DNA of 28,904 bases, taken from the NCBI GenBank assembly GCA_964342575.1, contig CAYFGZ010000041.1, positions 1 to 28,904 of the forward strand, given 5' to 3'. Positions 7,974 to 15,087 of the stretch are shown in pieces. Each line of letters opens with the position of its first letter. The stretch's first letter is position 1. The notes beneath the pieces were generated by a model, which was given only the letters and a program-made list of their open reading frames with translations, did no database searches and was not told where the DNA came from. Origin of the DNA: GCA-002701455 sp964342575 (GTDB lineage: Bacteria > Pseudomonadota > Alphaproteobacteria > Thalassobaculales > Thalassobaculaceae). A program made the translations under genes and the position numbers.

Positions 7974-8897
7974 GTGGAGAAGCTTTTACAGGGGCTACGA
8001 GCGGCGGCTGAACCAACGCGGTTAAGAATTATAGCCCTTTGCGGACATGCAGAATTGTCGGTAAACGAGTTGGCAACGATACTAGTACAAAGCCAACCAA
8101 GAGTATCGCGACACCTGAAGTTACTGGTGGACGGAGGGGTTTTGCAAAGAAATAAGGAGGGAAATAGGGCTTACTATAGGTTAGCGGGGGACGCCTATGA
8201 GCCATGTTTAGGACAGGTTTTGAATGATCTTATTCCTGTCGACGATCAGCTGCTAACGCTTGATTTAACGAGATTAACGGACATAAAAGCTGAGCGAGTG
8301 AGGTATGCCGAAAGTTACTCAGACAGATACTTTGACGAAATAGCGGATCTTCGAAGTATGTGGGCTGATGATGATCATGTGGATAAATATATCGTGGCGG
8401 AAGCAAGATCAAAAGCAGTAAATGAATTATTGGATATTGGTACAGGCGCTGGAAGAGTCCTGAGACTTTTAGCTCCATGGGTTAAAACGGCGATAGGTAT
8501 TGATAATTCGCGAGAGATGCTTTCAATCGCAAGGGCTAGGCTTGACCAAGAGGTTATCCGAAATTGTCAAGTCCGAATTGGCGACATGTACCATCTACCT
8601 TTTTCGGCTAATAGGTTTGATTTAGTTACAATAAACTCGTTGTTAAGGTATTCGGATAAACCAAAAGCTGTTTTGGGTGAGGCTGCCAGGGTGCTGAAAC
8701 CGGGTGGGACTCTACTTGTAGTTGACCTCGCTTTACATGAGCTGGTCAAGCTGAGAGAAGAGTATGGACACCGTTGGTTGGGTTTTTCGGAGGAGGACAT
8801 GGAAGAGATGATGGTTGGATCGGAACTAAAAATAGTCAAGTCAGAATACATAAAGGGCAGTGCACTCACCGTATGTATGTGGATAGGGCACAAATAA
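7974..8897 (+). CDS. ArsR-type HTH regulator fused to class I SAM methyltransferase
   Basis: This 307-residue two-domain protein has an ArsR/SmtB-type winged helix at residues 1-90 (AAEPTRLRIIALCGHAELSVNELA, then the recognition region SQPRVSRHLKLLVDGGVL) and a class I SAM-dependent methyltransferase at about 130-300 (SAM loop ELLDIGTGAGRVLRLLAP, acidic IGIDNS, and a motif IV-like FDLVTINSLLRYSD). No cysteine metal-sensing motif is visible in the HTH part. In many Alphaproteobacteria this fusion sits directly upstream of metF and is thought to act in methionine/one-carbon metabolism; here the next gene is on the opposite strand and unrelated. The GTG at 7974 is the first possible start, since TAA lies two codons upstream; GGCGG at 7963-7967 is its ribosome site. 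Architecture is secure; regulatory target is inference. Confidence 0.9.
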   Translation: MEKLLQGLRAAAEPTRLRIIALCGHAELSVNELATILVQSQPRVSRHLKLLVDGGVLQRNKEGNRAYYRLAGDAYEPCLGQVLNDLIPVDDQLLTLDLTRLTDIKAERVRYAESYSDRYFDEIADLRSMWADDDHVDKYIVAEARSKAVNELLDIGTGAGRVLRLLAPWVKTAIGIDNSREMLSIARARLDQEVIRNCQVRIGDMYHLPFSANRFDLVTINSLLRYSDKPKAVLGEAARVLKPGGTLLVVDLALHELVKLREEYGHRWLGFSEEDMEEMMVGSELKIVKSEYIKGSALTVCMWIGHK

Positions 8898-8950
8898 ATT
8901 CTCATTGTAATACCAAACCCAACTCTAATGCTGCCGAATGGTAATAATTA

Positions 8951-10774
8951 CTATTGGAGTTCTAATGCCCTAAGCCATAGCTCTAAGGAAACGATTTGCC
9001 AGATAATCATCATATGATTTTCTCTGCATATGTCATTTGATAGAATGGAAAAATGTTCGTCGACTATTCGAGCGACCTCCTTGGAATTGTAGATTCCGCG
9101 TTCAATAAAACGCCGCGAGGAAATCATATCTAGAAGCGGTTCTCGGTTGCTACTTGAAAACCATTTATGTGCGGGGGCGTTCCAACCGGCCTTTTGTATC
9201 CGGGTGCGGGTGGCTTTTGGGAGTAGTTCTTTATAGCATTTCCGAGCAAAAGCTTTAGTAACACCATTTTGAATTTTCGCTTCTCCTGGGATTTTCATCA
9301 TAAAATCCCAAAGCCGTGTATCAAGAAATGGATGAATTTCCTGCATGCCAGAGACGTGACAGTTTTCGCGACTGCTGCGAATGCAACAAGGCATGGTATT
9401 GAGAAGCAATTCGTTATGGCTGTGGGAAGTTAGATAACTACTGGCTGAAATATGGTACTCCGGAGCAAGTTCATCGAGGTGTCCGAGTTCTGGGCTTAAG
9501 AGGTCTTTATATCGATTCAACAATGCAATGTTAGGTAAACAACGTCCAGGATTTTGGGGATCCGTGAGGTTTGAAATTCCTTCAATAGCGATATCATATG
9601 ATTTCTGGAAAATGGGATGATTGTGGTTATGCGCCCATGCATTGATTTCGTGATTTAACAACTCGGTCTTTCCAGAAGTTTGTAAATCCGCAAAAAAATA
9701 AAAGAAGTAATCGTATTCACCAGCATGTAGCTCATCACCGCCGAGGCCTGTCGCTATTGTCTGATAGCCCAAGTCAGAGGCTTTTTTTGATATAATAAAG
9801 TGATTTAGCCAAGTGGCTGTAGGTAAGGGATAATCGTGAGAAACATATATGTCAGTTAGTAGTGCGAAAATATCTGGTTCGTCTACGGAAATAGATTTCC
9901 AGTCCACTATTCCTGAATTAACAATATCCAATATTTCGTGTTGTTCATCATATAACTTGTCTTGGTGTATCGTTGATATGGCAGGTTGCTTTTGGGCTTT
10001 TATGCGGCTTGCCATTGATACAATGGCGGAACTATCCAGGCCGCCCGACAGTGTAAAGATTGTCTTCTCAGCGTTCTTTAGACGTCGCTCTATAGAGTCG
10101 CTGAATAGAAACATGTACTCCTCGTACTGATTTTTTTGGAAAGTGCTGTCTTCTATTTCGCCTATAGATTGAGAAAATAAAGAAGTTCGCATTTTCTCGT
10201 TGGTAAATTGGATTATGTGTCCGGCAGGAACCTGCTTTATGTTTTGAAAAGGAGAACGGTCTGCCTCACAATCTAAAAAGCGATAGTTTGTTGCGGCGGC
10301 GGATTTAAGAAATTTATTGTCAAATTCCGATGAAACTCCTGGGAAAGTCAATAAAAGCCGTGCTCTGGAGGCAAAAGCAACTACTCCCTGGACTTGTGTA
10401 TAAAATAATGATTGTAGACCGAGGCGATCTCTCGCTAGAGTTAGGGAATTGGATCGCTTATCCATGATCGCAATGCAAAAATCTCCATTTATTTTTCTTA
10501 ATGTTGTTTCTAGGCCGAATTGTTTTATGGACAGCAGTATGCGACATGCATCTGAATATGACGGTTGTTCAGTTTGAAATTCTTCTGGGTTATAAAGGTG
10601 TCCGTTCATAGCAATTATGAGCGGACCACGCTCAACTATATCCGTTTTTGTTGCTGCCAGGAAGTTCGACTTCAAAGTTGGTTTTTTTGTTCCAACTAGC
10701 TTCGCAACAGTATCGGAGTTTAGAATTGGTGAGGGCATGTTGTTTTTTGTGAAAAAGCCGGCAATGTTGCCCAT
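8951..10774 (-). CDS. Asparagine synthetase B-like protein lacking the glutaminase cysteine
   Basis: This 607-residue protein has the two-domain layout of glutamine-hydrolysing asparagine synthetase. The C-terminal ATP-pyrophosphatase domain looks active: PP-loop S243-G-G-L-D-S-S249, GLGGDELHAGE at 343-353, and a catalytic-type lysine in GVTKAFARKCYKELLP. The N-terminal Ntn-type domain is altered: canonical enzymes begin MCGIAGF and use Cys2 as nucleophile, but here it begins MGNIAGFF, and the HRGPD-type arginine motif is not visible, although MNGHLYN and ARDRLGLQSLFY remain. Glutamine hydrolysis by this chain is therefore doubtful; it may use ammonia, another amine, or an internal nucleophile, as beta-lactam synthetases do. 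AGGA lies 7-10 bases upstream of the ATG. It is divergent from the sugar cassette and probably amidates or couples a carboxylate made there. Confidence 0.85.
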   Translation of the reverse strand: MGNIAGFFTKNNMPSPILNSDTVAKLVGTKKPTLKSNFLAATKTDIVERGPLIIAMNGHLYNPEEFQTEQPSYSDACRILLSIKQFGLETTLRKINGDFCIAIMDKRSNSLTLARDRLGLQSLFYTQVQGVVAFASRARLLLTFPGVSSEFDNKFLKSAAATNYRFLDCEADRSPFQNIKQVPAGHIIQFTNEKMRTSLFSQSIGEIEDSTFQKNQYEEYMFLFSDSIERRLKNAEKTIFTLSGGLDSSAIVSMASRIKAQKQPAISTIHQDKLYDEQHEILDIVNSGIVDWKSISVDEPDIFALLTDIYVSHDYPLPTATWLNHFIISKKASDLGYQTIATGLGGDELHAGEYDYFFYFFADLQTSGKTELLNHEINAWAHNHNHPIFQKSYDIAIEGISNLTDPQNPGRCLPNIALLNRYKDLLSPELGHLDELAPEYHISASSYLTSHSHNELLLNTMPCCIRSSRENCHVSGMQEIHPFLDTRLWDFMMKIPGEAKIQNGVTKAFARKCYKELLPKATRTRIQKAGWNAPAHKWFSSSNREPLLDMISSRRFIERGIYNSKEVARIVDEHFSILSNDICRENHMMIIWQIVSLELWLRALELQ

Positions 10775-10836
10775 TGTTAGTCCTACAAATAAAATTTAAA
10801 GTAATCAATATGATTTTAGAATAGGTCACAGAAAAG

Positions 10837-10856
10837 GGTGTAAGCGATTATACACC
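10837..10856. repeat. Inverted repeat in the asnB-like / epimerase divergent intergenic region
   Basis: GGTGTA at 10837-10842 and TACACC at 10851-10856 form a perfect 6-bp inverted repeat with an 8-base centre, about 60 bases upstream of the asnB-like start. It is the clearest structured element in the 257-base gap (10775-11031) that separates the two divergent transcription units. It could be an operator for a shared regulator or a leader hairpin. I found no convincing -35/-10 pair to place it against, so its role is open. Confidence 0.35.
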
Positions 10857-11019
10857 ATTGTGGAATGGCCGATCAAACTTGACTAAAGCGAAAGGGAAAT
10901 TGTGAAATTCGAAAAACTATATTTACCTCTATTTTAACTAAATTAATAGCCCAGATTGGATTGCCAGCGTTTCCAGCTATATAGAACTTTGAGTTCAGTT
11001 AGTGGAAAAAATAGTGGTT

Positions 11020-11026
11020 AGGGAAG
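11020..11026 (+). promoter_or_regulatory. Ribosome binding site supporting the ATG at 11032
   Basis: AGGGAAG at 11020-11026 lies 5 bases before the ATG at 11032. The in-frame GTG codons further upstream (11002 and 11014) have no comparable site, so this favours the shorter epimerase protein. Confidence 0.5.
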
Positions 11027-11031
11027 TAAAC

Positions 11032-12105
11032 ATGGTCTGCATACCATATGAACAAGTTTTGAAAAATTTGGCGAATGATCGCATCCTTCTGATAGGCGGC
11101 TGCGGCTTCATTGGGCACAATTTTGCGATAGCTCTACGAAGAGCAGGAATATCGGTTATGGTCCTCGACAATTTGATGGTTAACAGCTTGATAGATAATA
11201 CTTTTCACGATCAGGGAGACGTTGTTAAGCGAAAACTTAACCTTCATTTTTTGATGAGCAGGTTTGAGATGATGCGAGAGTATGGTGTTGATTTCCGGAA
11301 TTGTGATGCTCGTAATTTCTCCGATATGGCTAATGTTTTCAATGAATACCAACCAACTAGAGTGGTGCATTTGGCTGCTATTGCCAGCGCTGTCGAAGCC
11401 CGAAAAAACCCAGGAAAATGCTTCGATTTACAACTAACGACATTACGAAACGTTTTGGAGTTATGCCGCTTGGATCATCGTGAAATGAAAACTTTGATGT
11501 TCCTGAGTTCCAGTACTATTTACGGTGACTTTAAAGATACGTGGGTTGATGAGACGACACGTCCTAGGCCCCGCGGGATATACGCTAATACTAAATATAT
11601 GGGAGAAAGATTGGTTCGGACCTACTGTCACACAGATGGTTTGGGAGTATGTATAATTAGACCAAGCGCGCTATACGGGGAACGATGCGTCAGTAGACGA
11701 GTTAGTCAAGTATTCATAGAGAATGCTCTAGCCGGTCGGCCACTACTTTTGGAAGGAGGTGGAGCCGGATTGTTAGATTTCACTTATATAGAAGATCTAG
11801 TGGATGGGATGACTCGAGCGCTTGGCCTACATGGTGGTAATGGCACTTCTGATACCTTTAATCTAACTTTTGGAGATGCGCGGAGTATTGCCGACCTAGC
11901 AAATATAGTTAAAGAGGTTGTGCCAGGAGCTATTTTGAAAGATCGACCACAAGCGGTTGATAAACCTGTCCGAGGGACACTAAGAATGGATAAGGCAAAA
12001 AAGCGACTTGGATTCAGCCCCAAATGGTCTCTCGACGACGGGTACAGGAAATACTGTGAATGGTATGTAGGCGAGTGGGAAAAAGTTGTGAGATCAAATC
12101 TATGA
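11032..12105 (+). CDS. NAD-dependent epimerase/dehydratase (extended SDR), sugar nucleotide type
   Basis: From the ATG at 11032 this is a 357-residue extended short-chain dehydrogenase. The dinucleotide loop G22-G-C-G-F-I-G28 sits after the first strand, the catalytic serine region is MFLSSSTIYGD, and the YxxxK pair is Y-A-N-T-K in GIYANTKYMGERL. C-terminal segments such as VCIIRPSALYGER and LLDFTYIEDLVDGMTRAL are typical of enzymes acting on nucleotide-activated sugars (GalE/WbpP/dTDP-glucose dehydratase clan). The actual substrate cannot be read from sequence. A longer form from GTG 11002 would add ten residues. Its TGA overlaps the next gene's ATG by ATGA, so translation is coupled. It is the first gene of a four-gene operon with a cytidylyltransferase, implying synthesis of a CMP- or other NDP-activated sugar or sugar acid. 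Confidence 0.88.
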   Translation: MVCIPYEQVLKNLANDRILLIGGCGFIGHNFAIALRRAGISVMVLDNLMVNSLIDNTFHDQGDVVKRKLNLHFLMSRFEMMREYGVDFRNCDARNFSDMANVFNEYQPTRVVHLAAIASAVEARKNPGKCFDLQLTTLRNVLELCRLDHREMKTLMFLSSSTIYGDFKDTWVDETTRPRPRGIYANTKYMGERLVRTYCHTDGLGVCIIRPSALYGERCVSRRVSQVFIENALAGRPLLLEGGGAGLLDFTYIEDLVDGMTRALGLHGGNGTSDTFNLTFGDARSIADLANIVKEVVPGAILKDRPQAVDKPVRGTLRMDKAKKRLGFSPKWSLDDGYRKYCEWYVGEWEKVVRSNL

Positions 12106-12788
12106 AAACCGCTGTTATAATTTTTTCGAGACTTGGCTCATCTCGGTTACCAGGTAAGGCTTTGAAAGTCATTTCGGGAAAAACGCTTATCGATCGTGTG
12201 GTAGACCGTGTTCTCAAGGTCAAAGGCCAACCGATGGTGGTTGTAGCCGCATCGGAAAATTGTGCAGACGATGGTCTTGTCGAGCACTTACAACGTCGAG
12301 GCATCGATGTTTTTAGAGGACCAAGCGAGGATGTTGCAGCAAGGGCTGGGTTGTGCGCTGACTACTTTAAATTAGATCAGTTTGTCCGAATAAGTGGTGA
12401 TAGTCCATTTATTGAGCCTGGATTAATAGATCTTGGCCTTGAACGAGCGTATAATGAAGAGATTGACTTGGTGACCAATGTTTTTCCTCGGACCTTTCCT
12501 GCTGGTGCAAGCGTCGAGATTATTCGAACTAAGGCTTTTAAGAAGGTGTTAGAGTGCGCCAATGATCCATATGATAGGGAGCATATAACAAGCTATTTTT
12601 ACAAAAACCCTAATGAATTTCGGATCGCCAATTTCTTATCCCCAGATTGTACTCTTGGGAAAATAAATTTGGCAGTTGATACGATAGATGACTTAAAGCG
12701 AGCATGTTGGATGATTGAAACATTCGGCGAAAACCTTGATTTAAATTTAGCTGCCGAAAAATCTTGTCTCTGGAGGCCCACCAAATGA
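12102..12788 (+). CDS. SpsF/NeuA-like cytidylyltransferase
   Basis: This 228-residue protein belongs to the CTP_transf_3 family (CMP-NeuAc / CMP-KDO synthetase and SpsF). The nucleotide-binding loop is R10-L-G-S-S-R15-L-P-G-K19 near the N-terminus, and FVRISGDSPFIEPGLID carries the metal-binding aspartate region; NLAVDTIDDLKRA near the C-terminus matches SpsF-type proteins. It should activate a sugar, sugar acid or polyol phosphate with CTP in the cytoplasm. The start at 12102 overlaps the epimerase stop by four bases; an upstream in-frame ATG at 12060 would add 14 residues unlike the family. Its own stop overlaps the next ATG the same way. SpsF homologues typically lie in spore-coat, O-antigen, capsule or flagellin-glycan clusters, which fits the neighbours. 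The exact substrate is unknown. Confidence 0.88.
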   Translation: MKTAVIIFSRLGSSRLPGKALKVISGKTLIDRVVDRVLKVKGQPMVVVAASENCADDGLVEHLQRRGIDVFRGPSEDVAARAGLCADYFKLDQFVRISGDSPFIEPGLIDLGLERAYNEEIDLVTNVFPRTFPAGASVEIIRTKAFKKVLECANDPYDREHITSYFYKNPNEFRIANFLSPDCTLGKINLAVDTIDDLKRACWMIETFGENLDLNLAAEKSCLWRPTK

Positions 12789-13162
12789 ATTTCAAAACTA
12801 TTACCCCTCCCCGAAAATTTGAAGTTGGATCAAACGAACAGAGGATCCAATTATCGCACGTAATGGATCTATTTCTAACTCCAGATGAACAGTTGACGCT
12901 TAAGACAGAGAAGGGCGGAGAGGTGGACATTTGTAGAAAAGAGTGGGGATACTATGCCACACCATCTTTGAATGGAAGGTTAAAGAAATTTGGTTACAAA
13001 AGTTGTTTGGTCGATAGTAGGGGAAGAAGATATATCCATATTGTAGAAAAAGAAAATATGGAAGTTTATTTTGATTATTTATCACAACAGAATATGAAAG
13101 TAATAGCTTGGCTGGATGATGAACATTTCGCAGATCTCGATGAAAAGCTTGAGGTTAAGTAA
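12785..13162 (+). CDS. Small protein of unknown function in the sugar cassette
   Basis: I do not recognise a named family for this 125-residue soluble protein. It starts at ATG 12785, overlapping the cytidylyltransferase stop by four bases, with GGAGG at 12772-12776 as an excellent ribosome site; a start at 12764 is possible but has no such site. The chain has a short N-terminal stretch (NFKTITPPRKFEVG), a beta-rich middle with DEQLTLKTEKGGEVDICRKE, the aromatic-rich GYYATPSLNGRLKKFGYK, and an acidic tail with VIAWLDDEHFADLDEKLE. There is no signal peptide or membrane helix. Full coupling to sugar-nucleotide genes upstream and a methyltransferase downstream implies a role in the same pathway, perhaps as a binding or accessory protein or a small enzyme. 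The gene is real on context; its function is open. Confidence 0.8.
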   Translation: MNFKTITPPRKFEVGSNEQRIQLSHVMDLFLTPDEQLTLKTEKGGEVDICRKEWGYYATPSLNGRLKKFGYKSCLVDSRGRRYIHIVEKENMEVYFDYLSQQNMKVIAWLDDEHFADLDEKLEVK

Positions 13163-13932
13163 TGGGGCTAGAGGTGCTAACAAGAAAAAGATCGTCGGAA
13201 CAATTGTGGGAGAGTTCATTTCAGGCTCAAATAGACAGGAATGCATATAATACGGCGCCAGTCGAAGCATTGGTGCGAACTGTCTCGCATTATTTTAGAA
13301 GCAAAGAACTCATTTTTGGCAACGACGAGCAGCTTAAATTTTTGGAGGTTGGATGTGGTGCTGGGGCCAACTTAGGTTGGTTAGCCGAGCGGGGCATCGA
13401 AGCGAACGGAGTTGATATCTCTCCTACTGCTATTGAGTTGTGTAGGAAACTTTTCACAAAAAGGGCCCTTGAAAAAAAATTAGGAAAACTCATCCACGGC
13501 TGTGTGACAGAGCTTGAATTTGAAGATCAGACGTTTGACGGTGTTATCGAGTCATGTGTTTTTCAGCATCTTCAGAGCGAGGATCGTATTAAAGCACACG
13601 CAGAAGTAGTGCGAGTGTTAAAACCAGGAGCCCTTTTTGTTGGCCACATGTTGAGCCAGAATCATTCTACATTTCAGCGCTATCGCGGCACAACGGAAGA
13701 AATTGAACCAGGAACTCTTTTCCTGAGTAGAGGTGATTTAGAGGACAAAATAATGCTGGAAGACATAGGGTTGGCTCACTTTTTTGCAAAGCAAGAATTT
13801 ATGGCTCTCCTGGAAGGTTGCTCTATTATCGATCCATGTGAAAGCACCTATGAGCTTCCACGGGAAGAAGCAAATCGACGAGGGTATGATAGTTACCGCC
13901 AGGCCATGTGGATTGTTTATGCTATAAAATAA
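13162..13932 (+). CDS. Class I SAM-dependent methyltransferase in the sugar cassette
   Basis: This 256-residue protein has a class I methyltransferase fold: SAM loop FLEVGCGAGANLGWLAERG (about residues 54-72), acidic end of strand 2 in NGVDISPTAIEL, and the later strands in FDGVIESCVFQHL and AEVVRVLKPGALFVGHM. It begins with 17-EQLWESSFQAQIDRN-type residues, a W-rich N-terminus often found in sugar or small-molecule methyltransferases. It starts at ATG 13162, sharing one base with the preceding stop (TAATG), so it is the fourth coupled gene of the operon. A likely job is methylation of a hydroxyl, amino or carboxyl group on the sugar made by the upstream enzymes. The substrate is inferred from context only; the fold is secure. 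Confidence 0.87.
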   Translation: MGLEVLTRKRSSEQLWESSFQAQIDRNAYNTAPVEALVRTVSHYFRSKELIFGNDEQLKFLEVGCGAGANLGWLAERGIEANGVDISPTAIELCRKLFTKRALEKKLGKLIHGCVTELEFEDQTFDGVIESCVFQHLQSEDRIKAHAEVVRVLKPGALFVGHMLSQNHSTFQRYRGTTEEIEPGTLFLSRGDLEDKIMLEDIGLAHFFAKQEFMALLEGCSIIDPCESTYELPREEANRRGYDSYRQAMWIVYAIK

Positions 13933-13955
13933 TGGCGTGGAGAAAACGCTCTAGT

Positions 13956-14831
13956 CTACGTGTCGAGAACCTTGGAAAAATGAATTTTTCCTGATCCTGG
14001 TATCAAAGGGGTTTGTTGGGAGGCATGGGGTGCCCAGCCTGTACCCGTTAAAATTTCAAATGTCGCGGGTATTCGGTTGTTTCCGTCGCCAAATTTTTGT
14101 GCATAGAGTTCGCCAGCTCGGACAAATAGTTCACGCGGTGGGGGCTGTCTACTTCTTTCAATAATAGTATTTGTTTCTCCCATCCCCCGGAGGTTTTGTA
14201 TCAGCTCAAAGATATTGTCATATTTTACAATTATCGTATCTGTATCAGCTACTGGAAGTGCTAACCCTGCTCGCTGTAGCAGATGTGCAAGATCCTGTAA
14301 ATTGGCGAACGGCGACACTCTAGGACTGATCCCCCCTTTAATTTCTATTTCTGCTAGATTCAATGACTCTCTCAATTCAAATAATGTTTTACCACCAAAC
14401 ATAGACGTTAATAATAATCCGTCTGGTTTTAATACCCGCCGTATTTGTTGAAAAACTCCGGGCAAGTCGTTAACCCAGTGTAACGAAAGGCAACTTATTA
14501 CCGCATCTAAACTTTCAGGTGAAAAAGGGAGAAGTTCTTCGTCACAAACAAGAGCGGGCCCAATCGATAACGCTCGAGCAGCCATTTTTTCAGAGATGTC
14601 CGTATGGATTAAAGTTGGCTTGGGTAGTTCTTTAGGCCAAAAATTATCAATCAAACCGGTACGCCCACCGAGATTTAGAATTAAATTAAAACGCCGCCTG
14701 AAATCGAGCAATCGATCAGTTAGTCGCTGGACTGCACACTCCAGCAAAAAGTCGAAATCGTCCAACGAAGTTGCCGCTCTATCACGATTAATTTTCAGGA
14801 GCATTCTATCGAAAATTACAGGGTGTGACAT
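13956..14831 (-). CDS. NDUFAF5-like (BioC-type) methyltransferase-fold protein
   Basis: This 291-residue protein resembles the alphaproteobacterial homologue of human NDUFAF5, which modifies an arginine of complex I subunit NDUFS7 during assembly; many are annotated as BioC-like. Characteristic segments are the N-terminal IFDRMLLKINRDRA, the SAM loop written LILNLGGRTG, SCLSLHWVNDLPGVFQQIRR, LLLTSMFGGKTLFELRES, and FELIQNLRGMGETN. These last motifs separate it from true BioC of biotin synthesis. The SAM loop departs from the classical DLGCGTG, but glycines are kept. The ATG at 14831 is the usual start relative to homologues. The neighbouring comF and grxC that commonly flank it are altered here: grxC lies 2.4 kb away and comF is not seen. 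Confidence 0.85.
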   Translation of the reverse strand: MSHPVIFDRMLLKINRDRAATSLDDFDFLLECAVQRLTDRLLDFRRRFNLILNLGGRTGLIDNFWPKELPKPTLIHTDISEKMAARALSIGPALVCDEELLPFSPESLDAVISCLSLHWVNDLPGVFQQIRRVLKPDGLLLTSMFGGKTLFELRESLNLAEIEIKGGISPRVSPFANLQDLAHLLQRAGLALPVADTDTIIVKYDNIFELIQNLRGMGETNTIIERSRQPPPRELFVRAGELYAQKFGDGNNRIPATFEILTGTGWAPHASQQTPLIPGSGKIHFSKVLDT

Positions 14832-14860
14832 TGGGGTTTAGCGCTTATAAGGTTATATGG

Positions 14861-15055
14861 ATGGATTACAATGATTTTGGATATGGTAAACCATATTTTT
14901 TAACCTCTGTGAATCCCAAAGGCAGCATAGAGGTGCTCAAATACACTATTTTTTATATTAAGCCTAATGAGGACTTGTTTAGAGCACGTTGGCGACCTAC
15001 GAATAAGTTACCGGTATATAAGGTCCGGAGGGTATTGGATACTGAATTCAAGTAA
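14861..15055 (+). CDS. Small unrecognised ORF upstream of 3-hydroxyisobutyrate dehydrogenase
   Basis: This 64-codon frame begins at ATG 14861 with AAGG at 14849-14852 as a plausible ribosome site; a longer reading from GTG 14825 would overlap the start of the divergent methyltransferase gene. The product starts MDYNDFGYGKPYF, is rich in tyrosine and phenylalanine, then turns basic (RARWRPTNKLPVYKVRR) with no membrane helix or signal peptide. I recognise no family. It lies 32 bases before mmsB on the same strand and could be its leader gene. Short length and unknown family make it uncertain that it is translated. Confidence 0.45.
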   Translation: MDYNDFGYGKPYFLTSVNPKGSIEVLKYTIFYIKPNEDLFRARWRPTNKLPVYKVRRVLDTEFK

Positions 15056-15077
15056 TAGGAATTTTAAACGTTTGTAT

Positions 15078-15081
15078 GGAG
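15078..15081 (+). promoter_or_regulatory. Ribosome binding site that sets the mmsB start
   Basis: GGAG at 15078-15081 is six bases from ATG 15088. It overlaps the alternative in-frame ATG at 15076, which has no ribosome site upstream, so the shorter protein is preferred. Confidence 0.55.
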
Positions 15082-15087
15082 AAAATT

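Noticed and set aside
8937..8955. Near-palindrome AATGGTAATAATTACTATT between the ArsR fusion and the asnB-like gene, considered as a bidirectional terminator
   Set aside because: The centre leaves no room for a stable loop, the arms are almost all A/T, and it overlaps the asnB-like stop codon; no U-tract follows.
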